From Tetrapyrgos nigripes (lineage: Eukaryota; Basidiomycota; Agaricomycetes; Agaricales; Campanellaceae): a stretch of DNA of 64,000 nucleotides. Below the pieces are notes generated by a model. It was given only the letters and a program-made list of their open reading frames with translations. It was not told the DNA's origin and searched no databases. Position numbers and translations under genes: made by a program. Positions 43,519 through 56,266 of this stretch are shown here, one piece after another. Where the stretch lies: assembly GCA_013368315.1 (NCBI GenBank), contig JAACJM010000005.1, positions 310,001 through 374,000 on the forward strand, in the 5' to 3' direction. How positions within the stretch are numbered: the first letter of the stretch is position 1; every line of letters begins with the position of its first letter.

Positions 43519-46061
43519 ATGAAGTTCTCGTCTGCATTCCTATTTCGCCCTCTGCTCATCTCTGTCCTCGCCGGATCGATTGCTACGCAAGCGCAATACG
43601 CTTCCGGCCAGTGGTCTTTGGTACAGGATGGGTTCGCTATTACGCATCTATCCACTTTAAACGTCTGGTAATAAGACTCTTCCCCCACTTGCAGACTTTC
43701 AGGAGTCAGTGCACTAGAGCTCGCCGTCGTCTCAGAGACAACTGTGATGATCTTCGATAGAGTGTAGGTGGTTCCTTCCTGTGTCCAGCAGTCAGTCGAA
43801 TCATTGATGGATACTGTTGACAAAGTGAACACAACTCCCTCCAAACCAACGGCCATGTTGCTTGGGCTGTTGAATTGAACCTCGTCACAAGAACAGTTCG
43901 TCCTTTGAACCCTGCCAGCAACACTTGGTGCGGCACTGGGAGCTTCTTGTCCAATGGGACTATGGTCAGTTCTGGGGGTACTGCTGTGCTAATTGTACCC
44001 GTCGGTAAGATTCTTGAGCTATTGCGTCGATGGATCATCCTTTCTGAATGATCTTTGCAGGGGAAAATGGCTTGGCTTCGATCCGTTTGTTTGATCCTTG
44101 TGAAGATGGACAGTGTGATATCTTTGAAGACCAGCGTGTACGTCATCTGGCATCGTTGAGGTGGTATGCTTCATCCGTCAGTCCTTTCCCAACCATTTAA
44201 GAGTTAATGTGAATACTGACTGATCTGCATCTGCAGGCTCGACTTGAAGATGGGTCCGTGCTAATATTTGGGTGAGTCTATTCACGGGAAACGATCATTC
44301 GAATGCAAGGACAAGTTCTGATCCAATCCATCATATACAGTGGTTCCTGGGATTTTGCGTCAGAAATTTCTCCCTGTTTGACTTGCTATGAAGAAGTTGA
44401 CATGATCCCGAACACACTAGGGTCATCGACAACTCGACCATCATCAACCCCACATACGAGTTTTACCCTCCCAAGAACATTCACGGTATGCTTTGTTCCC
44501 CGAATTCCGTTTGCTGGTGCTTAATCCATATATTCGCTGCACAGGTCACAACGGCACCCCAATCTACAGTCCATTCCTGCAGAACACTCTCAACGCCAAT
44601 CATTTCCCAATCATCATCACGCTCCCAGATGGAAACCTCTTCATCGCTGCCAACACGCAAGCAATGATTTTCGACTGGAGAACGAATAAACAAGTACGAA
44701 GTCTTCCTGGCATTCCCAATGGTGTTCGAATCAAGTAAGTCAAAATCTGTTTAGACTGACGAGTTACTCACTGGTCATGCCTGCGTACACATAGCTCCCC
44801 ATTCTCAGCTGGAGCCACTCTTCTCCCACTCACACCTGAAAACAACTACACACCTGAAGTTTTAATTTGCGGCGGATCTACACTTGATGATGACGCGGCG
44901 TTGTTCATAACAGGAACACCGTCTTCACAATCTCCAACATCGGACCAGTGTGTGAGGATGGTACTCAACGATGAAGGTATCGCTGCGGGATGGCAAGTCG
45001 AACATATGCCTGAGCCAAGAATCATGGCGGAACTCATACTTCTTCCGGATGGACGAGTGACGATTGTCAATGGCGCGCAGACGGGTATTGCCACCAGTGG
45101 GGGAGTGGTACGTCTTCCCGTGACCCTTTATCCAAGTTTAAGTTGGTTTTTGTCTTATTCTATATTGATTGACTTCACAGACTAAAGATCCAATTGGCCA
45201 GAGCGACACCGATCATCCAGCGCTCACACCTGCTCTCTATGATCCTGTTGCGCCTCTTGGTAAACGATTTACTCAAGAAGGGCTTCCTACGTCGGCGATT
45301 CCGAGAATGTACCATTCTACGGCGAGTTTGACTCCAAATGGGACGATTTTGCTTGCTGGATCCAATCCAAATGCCGATGTAGAAACAGGGGGCCTCTATC
45401 CGACTGAGTATAGGTAAGGGAAATGTTGAAGTGCAGATGGAGAAAAGGAAGACGAGGTTTACCATGATCTTGCTAGATTGGAGTGGCTGTCCCCACCTTA
45501 CATGGAGAAGCCTCGTCCCACCTATACTGGCTTGCCCAAAACCTTTGACTACAATGCCAAGATCACACTTGATGTTGATCTTCCTGTAGGAGCAGAGAAT
45601 GTTTCTGGTAAGCTGCCTACTACTAGAGAGGAATAAAGTTAGGTCCTCACTCACCTCCCTACAGTCGTCATCATGGATTTTGGTTTCGCCACCCACGGTG
45701 TACACATGGACCAGCGTCTTGTTGGCCTCGTATCAGAACTCTCTGACGACAAGACGAAACTGACTGTTGCAGGTCCCCCATCTGCGACCATCTACTCTCC
45801 AGGACCAGCCTTTATATTCGTACTTGCTGATGGTGTACCCAGTTTCGGGTCGAAAATCTTGATTGGAACTGGTGCTCAGCCGCCTCTGGATGAAGATGCG
45901 CTTGCAAAGTGAGTGAATTTGCGCACCTATTAATAAATTCGAGTACTACAACACTCACCCATCGATTATATAGCGTCCTTTCCTCCCCACCGCTCTACTC
46001 GGACAAATGGATCGCTGCCCATCCCGGAGAACCCATCCCAGCACCTTCTACATCTGCTTGA
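43519..46061 (+). CDS. Glyoxal oxidase, copy 5
   Basis: First gene of the plus-strand arm. The signal peptide is MKFSSAFLFRPLLISVLAGS. The radical cysteine (NTWCGTGSF), tyrosine (LRWYASS), ligands in RMYHS and FATHGVHMDQR, and the last exon (VLSSPPLYSDKW) are present. It retains the intron before TKDPIGQSDTDHPAL. That intron's sequence (ending TATATTGATTGACTTCACAG) matches the corresponding intron of dead copy 2 on the other arm. Frames look open; predicted to be a working secreted oxidase of about 600 residues. Confidence 0.86.
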
Positions 46062-47500
46062 TTTCTTGGAGGCTATTTCTTCTGCCTTGTGTCTATTTAA
46101 CGCTATATCAATCACAATGTTAAACATCTCATACTTGTCGTACTTAATCCTATGGTTGCTTTTGCATCAAGGAAAGCCTCAAAGACACTTTTATGCAAAT
46201 GTAGCCTAATCATGCAATTTCGGCATGAAAATGCATCTTAATTATCTGCTTTCGCGGCAGGGCGTAGTCGTCAAGAGACGGAGAGACGTATTAGGCCAAC
46301 ACGGGGACTCGGGAGCCCTGAAACAGCGACATCCCTGAAAATTTTGATTTCGGAGGCTTGCGCAAAAAAAGATCTATAGAACTGAAGATTGCAGAGCTGA
46401 GAGCTCAGGAGAAGCATGAGCGATGCGAGGGAAGAAAGAAAGGTACAGAAAACGGGTTCGGAACTGACGATAGACCCGTGCGGGCGAGAAAAACCTCGGT
46501 AGTCTTCAAAAAGTGTTTTAATATCGTAAGGACACTAAGTCTGGAAGTACTAACTTGACAGGATGAGTGCAGGGGACCGTGGACGCACCGAGAAATCCGG
46601 TTTTTGATGCAAAATCGTTTCACCATTATAAGCGAACGGGCGCCGGACTGGCACTCACACTTACACTCTTTCTGTTATTCCTCGCGACAAGCGGACAAGC
46701 GGCCACAAGCCAGACCCGCCCAAGACTCGCCAGCAAATGACCCCATTTGCTGATATCATGTACTCTGTTGAATAAAGTATGCCCGCTGTTATACGAAGGA
46801 GTCACGAATGAGTTCACCCGAGCACACTCAGAATCGGCTTGTATGTATTATGCTTTTTGGCTCTTTGGGGATGTTTGACAAGTGGACAGAATATAAGAAT
46901 ACATACATACATTTAGTTACAACAAGACTATATGAAACGAGAGACCCTATACATGAGCTTATCGCATTTTGAGAGGACGGTTTTGGTTGCGACGTTGACT
47001 TGACGCGTCCAGAGATCTTCAGAGCTAAGTCAGCAGCGGAGTAGGAACTCCGAACTTGACCGAAATGTAGGGGGGAGCCGACAAGCGGTAAGGACAAACC
47101 GTGCGTTACATGACTAGTATTTATCTATGTACTCATGCCTAGTGTACAACGTTCTGCAGCTACTGAAGTCATGGCATTCACGCCCGTAAACATCCTCTCT
47201 TCGTCCTTAAGTACACACACCGCAGACTTCACTCTGACACTCACAGGACCACATATCTCCTCCGAGTCCCCTCACTTGGCTCTTTGAAGCCATTCAAAGT
47301 GGCGGGCGTTGCTCGCTAATGGTTCTTTTAGCCAGAAAGATGTGGCCGCAGTATATCCCAGGAAGAGGAGTATATTAAAATGGGCATTGCCGGAGATTTG
47401 GAAAAGATGCCACGTTTTTAATGACGTCATGTTAAACGCGATATGAACCACAACCAGGCTCTAAACACAAACCTGCCTTCCCAGAGCTAAAAAAACTATC
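46062..47500. other. Intergenic, no gene seen
   Basis: No supported gene. Oxidase-unit sequence stops near 46.15 kb. Beyond it the DNA is unique within the window and rich in CpG, with only short unsupported frames. Confidence 0.5.
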
Positions 47501-47627
47501 AAGACCCAAGGAACGACAAGAGGCAGCAGAGGTAGCAACGGAAAGGAGGCAGCTGTTGCAGAGGGGCCCTTTTCTTTTCCTTCTTCGTCAGAGCAACGTC
47601 AGTGTCTTTTTCTAATTTATTCTGAAC

Positions 47628-48265
47628 TTGTTCCGCTACCCTTGCACAGCGTCTACCTCTGTTATACAAATACGCCGCGACGCTTTCCAAGTTCACTACA
47701 GAGCCCTTCAGCATCACAGACGTCTCCAAATGGAATCACTGCCGTCCATCAGCTCTACACATGTATCTGCAGCCCACTTCACTAATTGTTTTATGTTCCT
47801 CGACGTATTTGCGACTTTCTCGATGGTACTACACGCTCACCTTCCACTTTATCAAATGCTCAAATGCCGAATACTGTCTTTCTCCACGCCTACACTCCTA
47901 GTACGGTTACCCTTGTATGTATACGGCCACCCATGACATCCACTTTACTCCACATTCCGACACGCCTCCGCACATGTTCATGTCATGGTCCACGCCAAGC
48001 CCACGTCAGACTTGCTGTCCCCTGTAGTGTCCGCTGTCATCTTTTGGTTACGCTTCGAGGCCCACTCTTACGTCGACAGACTGCGTCGCGCTACAGTCTA
48101 CAGTCGACGTCGAATTCGGAAATTGCAACTGGCGTTTTGGGGAATATGAATCAGACCTTGGGAAACGCTTTGAGCGAGGCCGAGTGGCAGCAGTTGGCAA
48201 AGGAGATATTGACGAGACGACGAAGGAGAATATGGGAAGGGATCATGAGAGAACGGGATGGATAA
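47628..48265 (+). CDS. Possible small hypothetical gene, unresolved
   Basis: I do not recognise it. A frame ending at 48,265 closes with LSEAEWQQLAKEILTRRRRR, a charged helical tail that looks like real coding sequence. The upstream part (47,786-48,110) is less convincing and may contain an intron; an overlapping frame at 47,628-47,936 is also open. It sits directly upstream of the copy 6 promoter block, which begins near 48.44 kb. Confidence 0.3.
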
Positions 48266-48866
48266 GGGACAATCATCACTCATATTCCGATTGCGAGAGC
48301 CGTGACAGCTCAAGGCTTCGGTGGCTGGCGTCGTGACTCGTCCCATCCTAGTGCTTCATATTTGTCTGTCAACATGGTTGACCAATGGCAGGCTACCCTA
48401 CAACCGTATTTCGACATCGGCATCTTCCTTTTCCCGATATAACCCACCTAACTCACAGCTTACTCAGCTAGCTCGTCGTGTCTCGAGTCTCGCGGCAACC
48501 GTGGTGTGAAACTACTGGCAGCGTGAGGAGTCCAGAGAAGTATCACGAAACGTTTGCCAATGAACCGCAGTTATCGATCCCCAGACACTAAGGAGCTCCG
48601 AAACACCAAAACGGTACAGATAAACTGCCCCAGGTCAGTCATACCACCTAAGTTCTTCCCTAGTACTGTTCACGCTCTCTATCTTTGTCCGTCAAAGAAT
48701 CCATTAAAAGCAACCTCATACCATCTAATTGCGGAAAAAGCGGCTAAAGAGTGCAGGATGAGCCGTATTCTGATTTACTGAATGCTACCAGCATGATTCT
48801 CGAGTGGGATCGAAACAGCGAGTGGGAGAAAGAAGCGTCCACAGCGGAACAAATGGAACGGCGAGG

Positions 48867-48874
48867 TATATAAA
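48867..48874 (+). promoter_or_regulatory. TATA box of oxidase copy 6
   Basis: TATATAAA in the position where the other copies have TATTTAAG, about 57 bp before the ATG at 48,924. It is the closest to a consensus TATA of all copies. Confidence 0.6.
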
Positions 48875-48923
48875 TTCGGTCAACGACAGGTACCCGTCTA
48901 CTACCTGGGTAGAATCTCTAGCG

Positions 48924-51440
48924 ATGAAGCTCTCTTCTACATTTCTATTTCGCCCTCTGCTCATCTCTGTCCTTGTTGGATCAATTGCTACCGTGACCCA
49001 AGCCCAATACGCTTCCGGCCAGTGGTCTTTGGTACAGGATGGGTTCGTTATTACGAGTCTATCCACTTCGAGCGCCTGGTAATCAGACTTTTCTCCCACT
49101 CACAGACATTCAGGAGTCAGTGCACTCGAGCTCGCCGTCGTCTCTGAGACGACTGTGATGATCTTCGATAAAGTGTAGGTAGTTTCCTCCTGGGTTTGCA
49201 GTGAGTCGAATCATTGATGGATACTATTGACACAGTGAACACAACCCCCTCCAAACCAATGGCCATGTTGCTTGGGCTGCTGAACTGAACGTCGTCACAA
49301 GAACAGTTCGTCCTTTGAACCCTACCAGCAACACTTGGTGCGGTACTGGGAGTTTCTTGTCCAATGGGACTATGCTCAGCTCTGCGGGTACTTCTGTTCA
49401 AGTTGTACTCATCGGTAAGATTCCTAAGATATTCGGCCGATGCATCATTCTTCCTGAATGACCTTTGCAGGGGACAATGGATTGGCTTCGATCCGTTTGT
49501 TTGATCCTTGTGAAGACGGAAAGTGTGATGTCTTTGAAGACCAGAGTGTACGTCGGTTGGGATCGTTAAGGTGGTATGCTTCGTCCGTCAGTCCTTTCCC
49601 AGCCATTTAAGAGAAGTTGATCAATACTTACTGATCTGCATCTGCAGGCTCGACTTGAGGATGGGTCCGTGCTGGTATTTGGGTGAGCCTATTCATGGGA
49701 AACGATCATTCAGAAGGAAGAACAAGTACTGATCGAATCCATCATCAGTGGTTCCTGGGAGGGTGGGTAAGAAATCGCTCATTATTTGACCTGCAAAGTA
49801 TGTAATATAATCATGAAAACACTAGCGTCGGCGACAACTCGACCATCATCAACCCAACATACGAGTTTTACCCTCCCAAAAACATTCATGGTATGCTTTT
49901 TTTCCTGAGTTCCCTGGTGCTTAACCTATAATCGTTGCACAGGTCACAACGGCACCCCAATCTACAGCCCATTCCTGCAGAACACTCTCAACTGCAATCA
50001 TTTTCCGTTCGTCATCACGCTCCCAGATGGAAACCTCTTCATCGCTGCCAACACGCAAGCAATGATTTTCGACTGGAAAACGAATAAAGAAGTACGAAGT
50101 CTTCCTGGCATTCCCAATGGTGTTCGTATCAGGTAAATCCAAGTCCATTTAGAGTAACGAGTTGCTTACTGGCCATGCCTGCGTACACACAGCTCCCCAC
50201 TCTCAGCTGGAGCCACTCTTCTCCCACTTACACCTGAAAACAACTACACACCTGAAGTCTTAATCTGCGGCGGATCTACACTTGACGATGACTTCCAGCC
50301 AGGAATATTTTCTTCACAATCTCCAGCATCAGACCAGTGTATCAGGATGGTGCTCAATGATGAAGGTATCGCTGCAGGATGGCAAGTCGAACATATGCCT
50401 GAGCCAAGAATTATGGCGGAACTCATCCTCCTTCCCGATGGTCGAGTGACGATTGTAAATGGTGCGCAGACGGGTATTGCTTCTTATGGATTTGTACGTC
50501 TTTCCGTCATCCCGTTATCCCTGTTGGGCTATTCGTCTTTGTTTCATACTGAAGTGCATACGAATACAGACGAAAGATCAAATCGGCGAGAGCGACTGCG
50601 ATCACCCAGCGCTTACACCTGCTCTTTATGATCCTACTGCACCGCTCGGTAACCGATTCACTCAAGAAGGGCTTCCTACATCGGAGATTCCGAGACTGTA
50701 TCATTCTACGTCAAGTTTGACTCCCAATGGGACGATTTTGTTAGCTGGATCTAATCCGAATGCCGATTCCGAGACCCACCTCTATCCGACTGAGTATAGG
50801 TAGGGGAAATGTTGAAGTGCAGATGGAGAAAAGGAAGATGAGGCTTACCATGATCTTGCTAGATTGGAGTGGCTGTCCCCACCGTACATGGAGAAGCCTC
50901 GTCCCAGCTATACTGGCCTGCCCAAAACATTTGATTACAACGCCAAGATCACACTTGACGTTGATCTTCCTACAGGAGCGGAGAATGTTTCTGGTGAGCT
51001 ACCTACTACTAGAGAGGAACAAAACAAGGTTCTCACTCACCTACCTATAGTCGTCATCATGGACTTCGGTTTCGCCACGCACGGTCTACACATGGACCAG
51101 CGTCTTGTTGGCCTCGTATCAGAACTCTCTCGCCACAAGACGAAACTGACTGTTATAGGTCCCCCATCTCCGACCATCTACTCTCCAGGGCCAGCCTTTG
51201 TGTTCGTCCTTGCTGATGGCGTACCCAGTTTTGGGTCAAAGACGTTGATTGGAACTGGTGCTCAGCCGCCTCTGGATGAAGATGCTCTTGCAAAGTGAGT
51301 GATTTTCCACGGCTAACTGTGAAAGGATTCATGATGCTCTTGTAAATAGCGTCCTTTCCTCCCCACCACTCTTCTGGGACAAATGGACCGCTTCTCATCC
51401 TGGACAACCCGTCCCAGCACCTTCTACTACATCTACTTGA
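48924..51440 (+). CDS. Glyoxal oxidase, copy 6
   Basis: Signal peptide MKLSSTFLFRPLLISVLVGS followed by ATVTQAQYASGQW, two residues longer than the sisters. It has the same exon order as copy 7, with the Cys (NTWCGTGSF), Tyr (LRWYASS), RLYHS and FATHGLHMDQR segments present. It carries the intron between ASYGF and TKDQIGESDCDHP, as in copies 4 and 8. The short exon is GGSWEGG here. The last exon reads VLSSPPLFWDKWTASHPGQPV. It appears intact. Confidence 0.86.
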
Positions 51441-51539
51441 TTTCTTGGGGCCATTTTGTCAGCCTTGTATCTATGTAACGGTATATCATGAGATGCAGAA
51501 GAAGGGTATTGGGGAGAAGACGAGGATGTTGGCGGTACT

Positions 51540-51795
51540 CCTTGGACTGTCCCATTGATGATTCTGGTGAAGGTACTTCAAGTTTGTACAAATGACTATA
51601 TGGCCAGTCTTGAACGATTGCATCGAAACTCGTCGTGTCTGGGTCGCGTGTTGCTTCAATTCACTTGCGACGACCAGGGCCATCACAATGCACCCTCTGG
51701 ATTATTGCCTATCATTGCCTCAAATCACTTGAAGAGTCCACATTCAATTTTCCGTGGAAGACACTGACGACAACTTCATTGAAGTTATCGGTCCC
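51540..51795 (+). pseudogene. Fragment of the coiled-coil unit on the plus arm
   Basis: Matches the 3' part of the coiled-coil sequences at 19.97-20.2 and 24.82-25.05 kb, but on the plus strand. It keeps VCTNDYMASLERLHRNSS and the stretch after it. Only this piece remains; the helical part is gone. It lies 5' of copy 7, as its relatives lie 5' of copies 2 and 3. Confidence 0.6.
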
Positions 51796-52108
51796 GGGAA
51801 ATAAGAAGACAGTAAGGAGCTCCGAAACACCGAAACGGTACGTACATGTACAGATAAATTGCCCCAGGTCAGTCATACCACTTATTCTTGAAAGTTCTTC
51901 CCTAGTACTACTCACGCTGTCTATCTTTATGCATCATAGAATCCATTAAAAGCAACCTCATATCATCTAATTGCGGAAAAAGCGGCTGAAGAGTGCAGGA
52001 CGAGCCGTATGCTGATTTACTCAATGATACCAGCATACTTCTCAAGTGGGGTCGAAGCAGCGAGTGGGAGAAAGAAATGTCCTGAGCAGAACAAACCCAG
52101 CGGCGAGG

Positions 52109-52116
52109 TATTTAAG
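52109..52116 (+). promoter_or_regulatory. TATA-like box of oxidase copy 7
   Basis: TATTTAAG, 63 bp before the ATG at 52,172. Confidence 0.55.
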
Positions 52117-52171
52117 TTCAGTCAACGAAGATACTTACCTGTGTACTACTTCCATGGCAGAATCTCTGACA

Positions 52172-54647
52172 ATGAAGCTCTCTCCTGTATTCCTATTTCA
52201 CCCTCTACTCATCTCTGTCCTCGTCGGATCGATTGCTACCCAAGCCCAATACGCTTCCGGCCAGTGGTCTTTGATACAGGATGGGTTCGTTATTACGCGT
52301 ATATCCACTTTGAACGCCTGGTAATACGACTTTTCTCCCACTCACAGACATTCAGGAGTCAGTGCACTCGAGCTCGCCGTCGTCTCTGAGACAACTGTGA
52401 TGATCTTCGATAAAGTGTAGGTGGTTCCTTCCTGGGTTTGGCATTTAGTCGAATCATTGATGCATGCTATTGGCACAGTGAACACAACCCCCTCCAAACC
52501 AACGGTCATGTTGCTTGGGGTGCTGAACTGAACCTCGTCACTAGAACAGTTCGTCCTTTGAACCCTGCCAGCAACACTTGGTGCGGCACTGGGAGCTTCT
52601 TGTCCAATGGAACTATGGTCAGTTCTGCGGGTACTCCTGTGCTAATCGTACCCGTCGGTAATATTCTTGAGCTATTCCGTCGATACATCACCCTTTATGA
52701 ATGACCTTTGCAGGGGAAAATGGCTTGGCTGCGATCCGTTTGTTTGATCCTTGTGAAGACGGAAAGTGTGACGTGGTTGAGGACCAGCGTGTACGTCGGA
52801 TGGCATCGTTAAGGTGGTATACTTCGTCCGTCAGTCCTTTCCCAACCATTTAAGAGTTAATGAATACTTACTGATCTGCATCTGCAGGCTCGACTTGAAG
52901 ATGGATCCGTACTATTATTCGGGTGAGTATATTCACGGGAAACGATCATTCGAAGGACAAGTTCTGATCCAATCCATCATATACAGTGGTTCCTGGGATT
53001 TTGGGTCAGAAATTGCTCGCTGTTTGATTTGGTATGAAGAAGTTCACATGATCCCGAAAACACTAGGATCATCAACAACGCGACCATCCACAACCCCACA
53101 TACGAGTTTTTCCCTCCCAAGAACATTCATGGCATGCTTCGTTTCCCTAGTTCGGTTTGCTGGTGCTTAATCCATGTAATCATTGCACAGGTCACAACGG
53201 CACCCCAATCTACAGCCCGTTCCTGCAGAATACTCTCAACGACAATTATTTCCCATTCGTCATCACGCTCCCAGATGGAAATCTCTTCATCGCTGCCAAC
53301 ACGCAAGCAATGATTTTCGACTGGAAAACGAATAAAGAAGTACGAAGTCTTCCTGGCATTCCCAATGGTGTTCGGATCAGGTAAGTCCAAGTCCATTCGA
53401 ATGACGAGTTACTCACTGGTCATGCCTGCGTACACAAAGCGCCCCACTCTCAGCTGGAGCCACTCTCCTCCCACTCACACCTGAAAACAACTACACACCT
53501 GAAGTCTTAATCTGCGGCGGATCTACACTTGACGATGACCTGGCGTTGTGGCAGCCAGGAATATTGTCTTCACAATCTCCGACATCGGACCAGTGTGTGA
53601 GGATGGTACTCAACGATGAAGGTATCGCTGCGGGGTGGCAAGTCGAACATATGCCCGAGCCAAGGATTATGGCGGAACTCATACTTCTTCCGGATGGACG
53701 AGTGACGATTGTCAATGGCGCACACACTGGTTTTGGCTCCAGTGGGGGAACTTTCGTACGAGATCCAATTGGCCAGAGCGACAGCGATCATCCAGCATTC
53801 ACACCTGCTTTGTATGATCCTACTGCGCCTCTTGGTAGACGATTCACTCAAGAAGGGCTTCCTACGTCGGAGATTCCGAGATTGTATCATTCTACGTCGA
53901 GTTTGACTCCGAATGGGACGATTTTGTTAGCTGGATCTAATCCGAATCTCGATGTGGAGACCCACCTCTATCCGACTGAGTATAGGTAAGGGAAAGGTTG
54001 AAGTACAGATTAAGAAAAGGAAGGTGAGGCTTACGATGATCTCGCTAGATTGGAATGGCTATCCCCACCGTATATGGGGAAGCCTCGTCCCACCTATACT
54101 GGCTTGCCCAAAACCTTTGACTACAATGCCAAGATCACATTTGAGGTTGATCTTCCTACAGGAGCGGAGAATGTTTCTGGTAAGCTGCCCACTACTAGAG
54201 AGGAATAAAGTTAGGTCCTCACTCACCTCCCTACAGTCGTCATCATGGACTTCGGTTTCGCCACGCACGGTGTACACATGGACCAACGTCTTGTTGGCCT
54301 CGTATCAGAACTCTCTGACGACAAGACAAAACTGACTGTTACAGGTCCCCCATCTGCCACCATCTACTCTCCAGGACCAGCCTATGTATTTGTCCTTGCT
54401 GATGGCGTACCCAGTTTCGGATCGAAGACTTTGATTGGTACTGGTGCTCAGCCGCCTCTGGATGAAGATGCTCTTGCAAAGTGAGTGAATTTGCCAAGAA
54501 TTTGCTCAGCTAAATTTGAGTACTGCAACACTCACTCTTCGATTCTATAGTGTCCTTTCCTCCCTACCTCTCTACTGGGACAAATGGACCACTGCTCATC
54601 CTGGTGAACCCGTCCCGGCACCTTCTGCTATATCTACATCTACTTGA
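52172..54647 (+). CDS. Glyoxal oxidase, copy 7 (reference copy)
   Basis: I traced all twelve exons: 52172-52284, 52348-52416, 52479-52657, 52714-52829, 52888-52922, 52987-53004, 53067-53131, 53191-53380, 53440-53985, 54049-54179, 54237-54480 and 54551-54647. They join in frame to 600 residues; the Phanerochaete enzyme has about 559. The signal peptide covers about residues 1-23. By alignment from memory the radical site is Cys96 with Tyr156, and copper is held by Tyr411, His412 and His498. Exon 6 is only 18 nt (GSWDF). Intron 7 begins GC, not GT (53,132). The intron before DPIG is missing. An earlier Met at 52,154 is also in frame. The enzyme would be secreted and produce H2O2 from aldehydes. 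Confidence 0.92.
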
Positions 54648-55090
54648 TTTCTTGGGGGCTGTTTCCTCAGCCTTGTATCTATGTAATGCTCTATCAATCG
54701 CAATGTACACATCTCATACTTGTTCTAATCCTATGGTCGCTTTTGGCACCAGAAAAATGTCCCCAGAATCGCTACTGGGATCTTTTGAGTTGGAAATGAA
54801 TATATACACCATCGCGCGGTCCCGAGTATATTGCAACCATTACATTTCGACTCGCATCTTGGAGAATTTTGTGACACTTGACGCCAAGGTGAAATTTTGA
54901 TCCATCAAGGAACATCCTAATCTTGTCTATTGCGCTGCTCCTGCTCCCATTGCGGCGGACTTCCCCCCATCATAGTCAGATGTATATTTCTCGTCTTTTG
55001 TTCGTCACAGATATCACCCTGATATAATATTTGCTCTTGCGTTAGATCACTGTTATAAAATCTACCTTGGCAATATATTCAAAAGTTCGT
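54648..55090. other. Spacer after copy 7
   Basis: Oxidase-unit 3' flank to about 54.75 kb, then no supported gene. Confidence 0.5.
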
Positions 55091-55094
55091 GGTA

Positions 55095-55330
55095 TTTCTA
55101 CGAGACACTGATGCTGCTGGGCTGCTGAGCAGAGCCAAAGATCAGTTTGAGAAAATTGAAAATTAGCAGAATGTCTGGACTCTGAAAAGCCTGGGACAGA
55201 TTTATCAAGAGAAAAACAAATATACTGAGGCTACAGAAATGGCGAAGATCGTCAGCTAGAGGTTGCACAGTGTCTGCGAAGGCTCGGCATGATCCATGAT
55301 GTGCAAGCCAATATCGTCTTTTTTTCACCC
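55095..55330 (+). pseudogene. TPR-repeat protein fragment
   Basis: Across stops and a frameshift the plus strand reads AAGLLSRAKDQFEKIEN, then TLKSLGQIYQEKNKYTEATE, then EVAQCLRRLGMIHDVQANI. This is the tetratricopeptide pattern (QFE-IGN ... CLQSLG-IYR ... KYTEA) of the long TPR arrays in fungal NB-ARC/NACHT-type proteins. Only about two repeats remain, so it is a relic. Confidence 0.55.
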
Positions 55331-56266
55331 GAAGCCGATACCGGCAGTTTGCCTGAAAGCCGCTTCTTGTCCTCAACCACCATCATCCTCACACCGTCGA
55401 TGAAGCTCAACGAAGATGTACCAACCAATGTTGCTGTACTCAGAAGCGAGAAGCAACGCTCCCGATAATCATATGCTGGAATAACTTGAAGCTCCCAGGA
55501 AACTTTCCAATTGGTTCATCCTCCTTGGATTTTAAATGGAACAAGCTTTGTGACCCATGCCCTCACCACGGATCGACAGCTTGTGATGGTGATACATTCC
55601 AACGCAGGTGCGCGTCCTGAGTGACGCGAGTTTCAGCGTCGTTCTTCTCGATTTGTTCCCGATCGGATTTGGTGGTTTTCAAGGTCCGTTCTTTTGTCGA
55701 ATAATGGAGGTCGACAACGTCCTTGAATGGTATGTTAATGTCCAGTGTTTTCCTCGGTGTTTTAGGACAATATTCGTTGTGACCCACCTAACTCAGTCAG
55801 CTCGTCGTGTCTCAAGTCTCGCGGTGACCGTAACGTCAAACCACTGGCAGCGTGAGGAGTACCACGAAACGTTTACAAATGAACCGTAGTTATCGGTCCC
55901 GGGAAATAAGAAGACATTAAGGAGCTTCCAAACACCGAAACGGTACAGATAAATTGCCCCTGGGTCAGTCATACCCCCTAGTTCTTGAAAGTTCTTCCCC
56001 AGTACTACTCACGCTCTCTATGTTTGTCCATTATAGAATCCATTAGAAGCAATCTGATACCATCTAATTGCGGAAAAAGTGGCTGTAGAGTGCAGGATGA
56101 TCCGTATTCCGATTCACTAAACGTTATCAGTGTGCTTCTTAAGGGGGCCAAAATAGCGCTCGAGTGGGAGAAAGAACTTAAGAAGTGCCTAAGCGGTACA
56201 AATCTGGGCGAGGTATTTGGGTTCGGTACCTACCTGTCAACTACTTCCTTGGCAGATTCTTTGACA
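55331..56266. repeat. Upstream oxidase block before copy 8
   Basis: From about 55.6 kb the sequence is a close inverse of 12.45-13.1 kb upstream of copy 1. It includes the CGAAACGGTACAGATAA element at 55,936-55,952. The TATA-like box is degraded here (TATTTGGG at about 56,214), consistent with loss of function of copy 8. Confidence 0.6.

Noticed and set aside
44846..45094. Open frames antisense to the oxidase exons, recurring in nearly every copy (reading like SSAIILGSGICSTCHPAAIP)
   Set aside because: They mirror the strongly conserved exon with the GWQVEHMPEPRIM segment. Their conservation follows from the sense protein, and they lack their own start context or splice structure.
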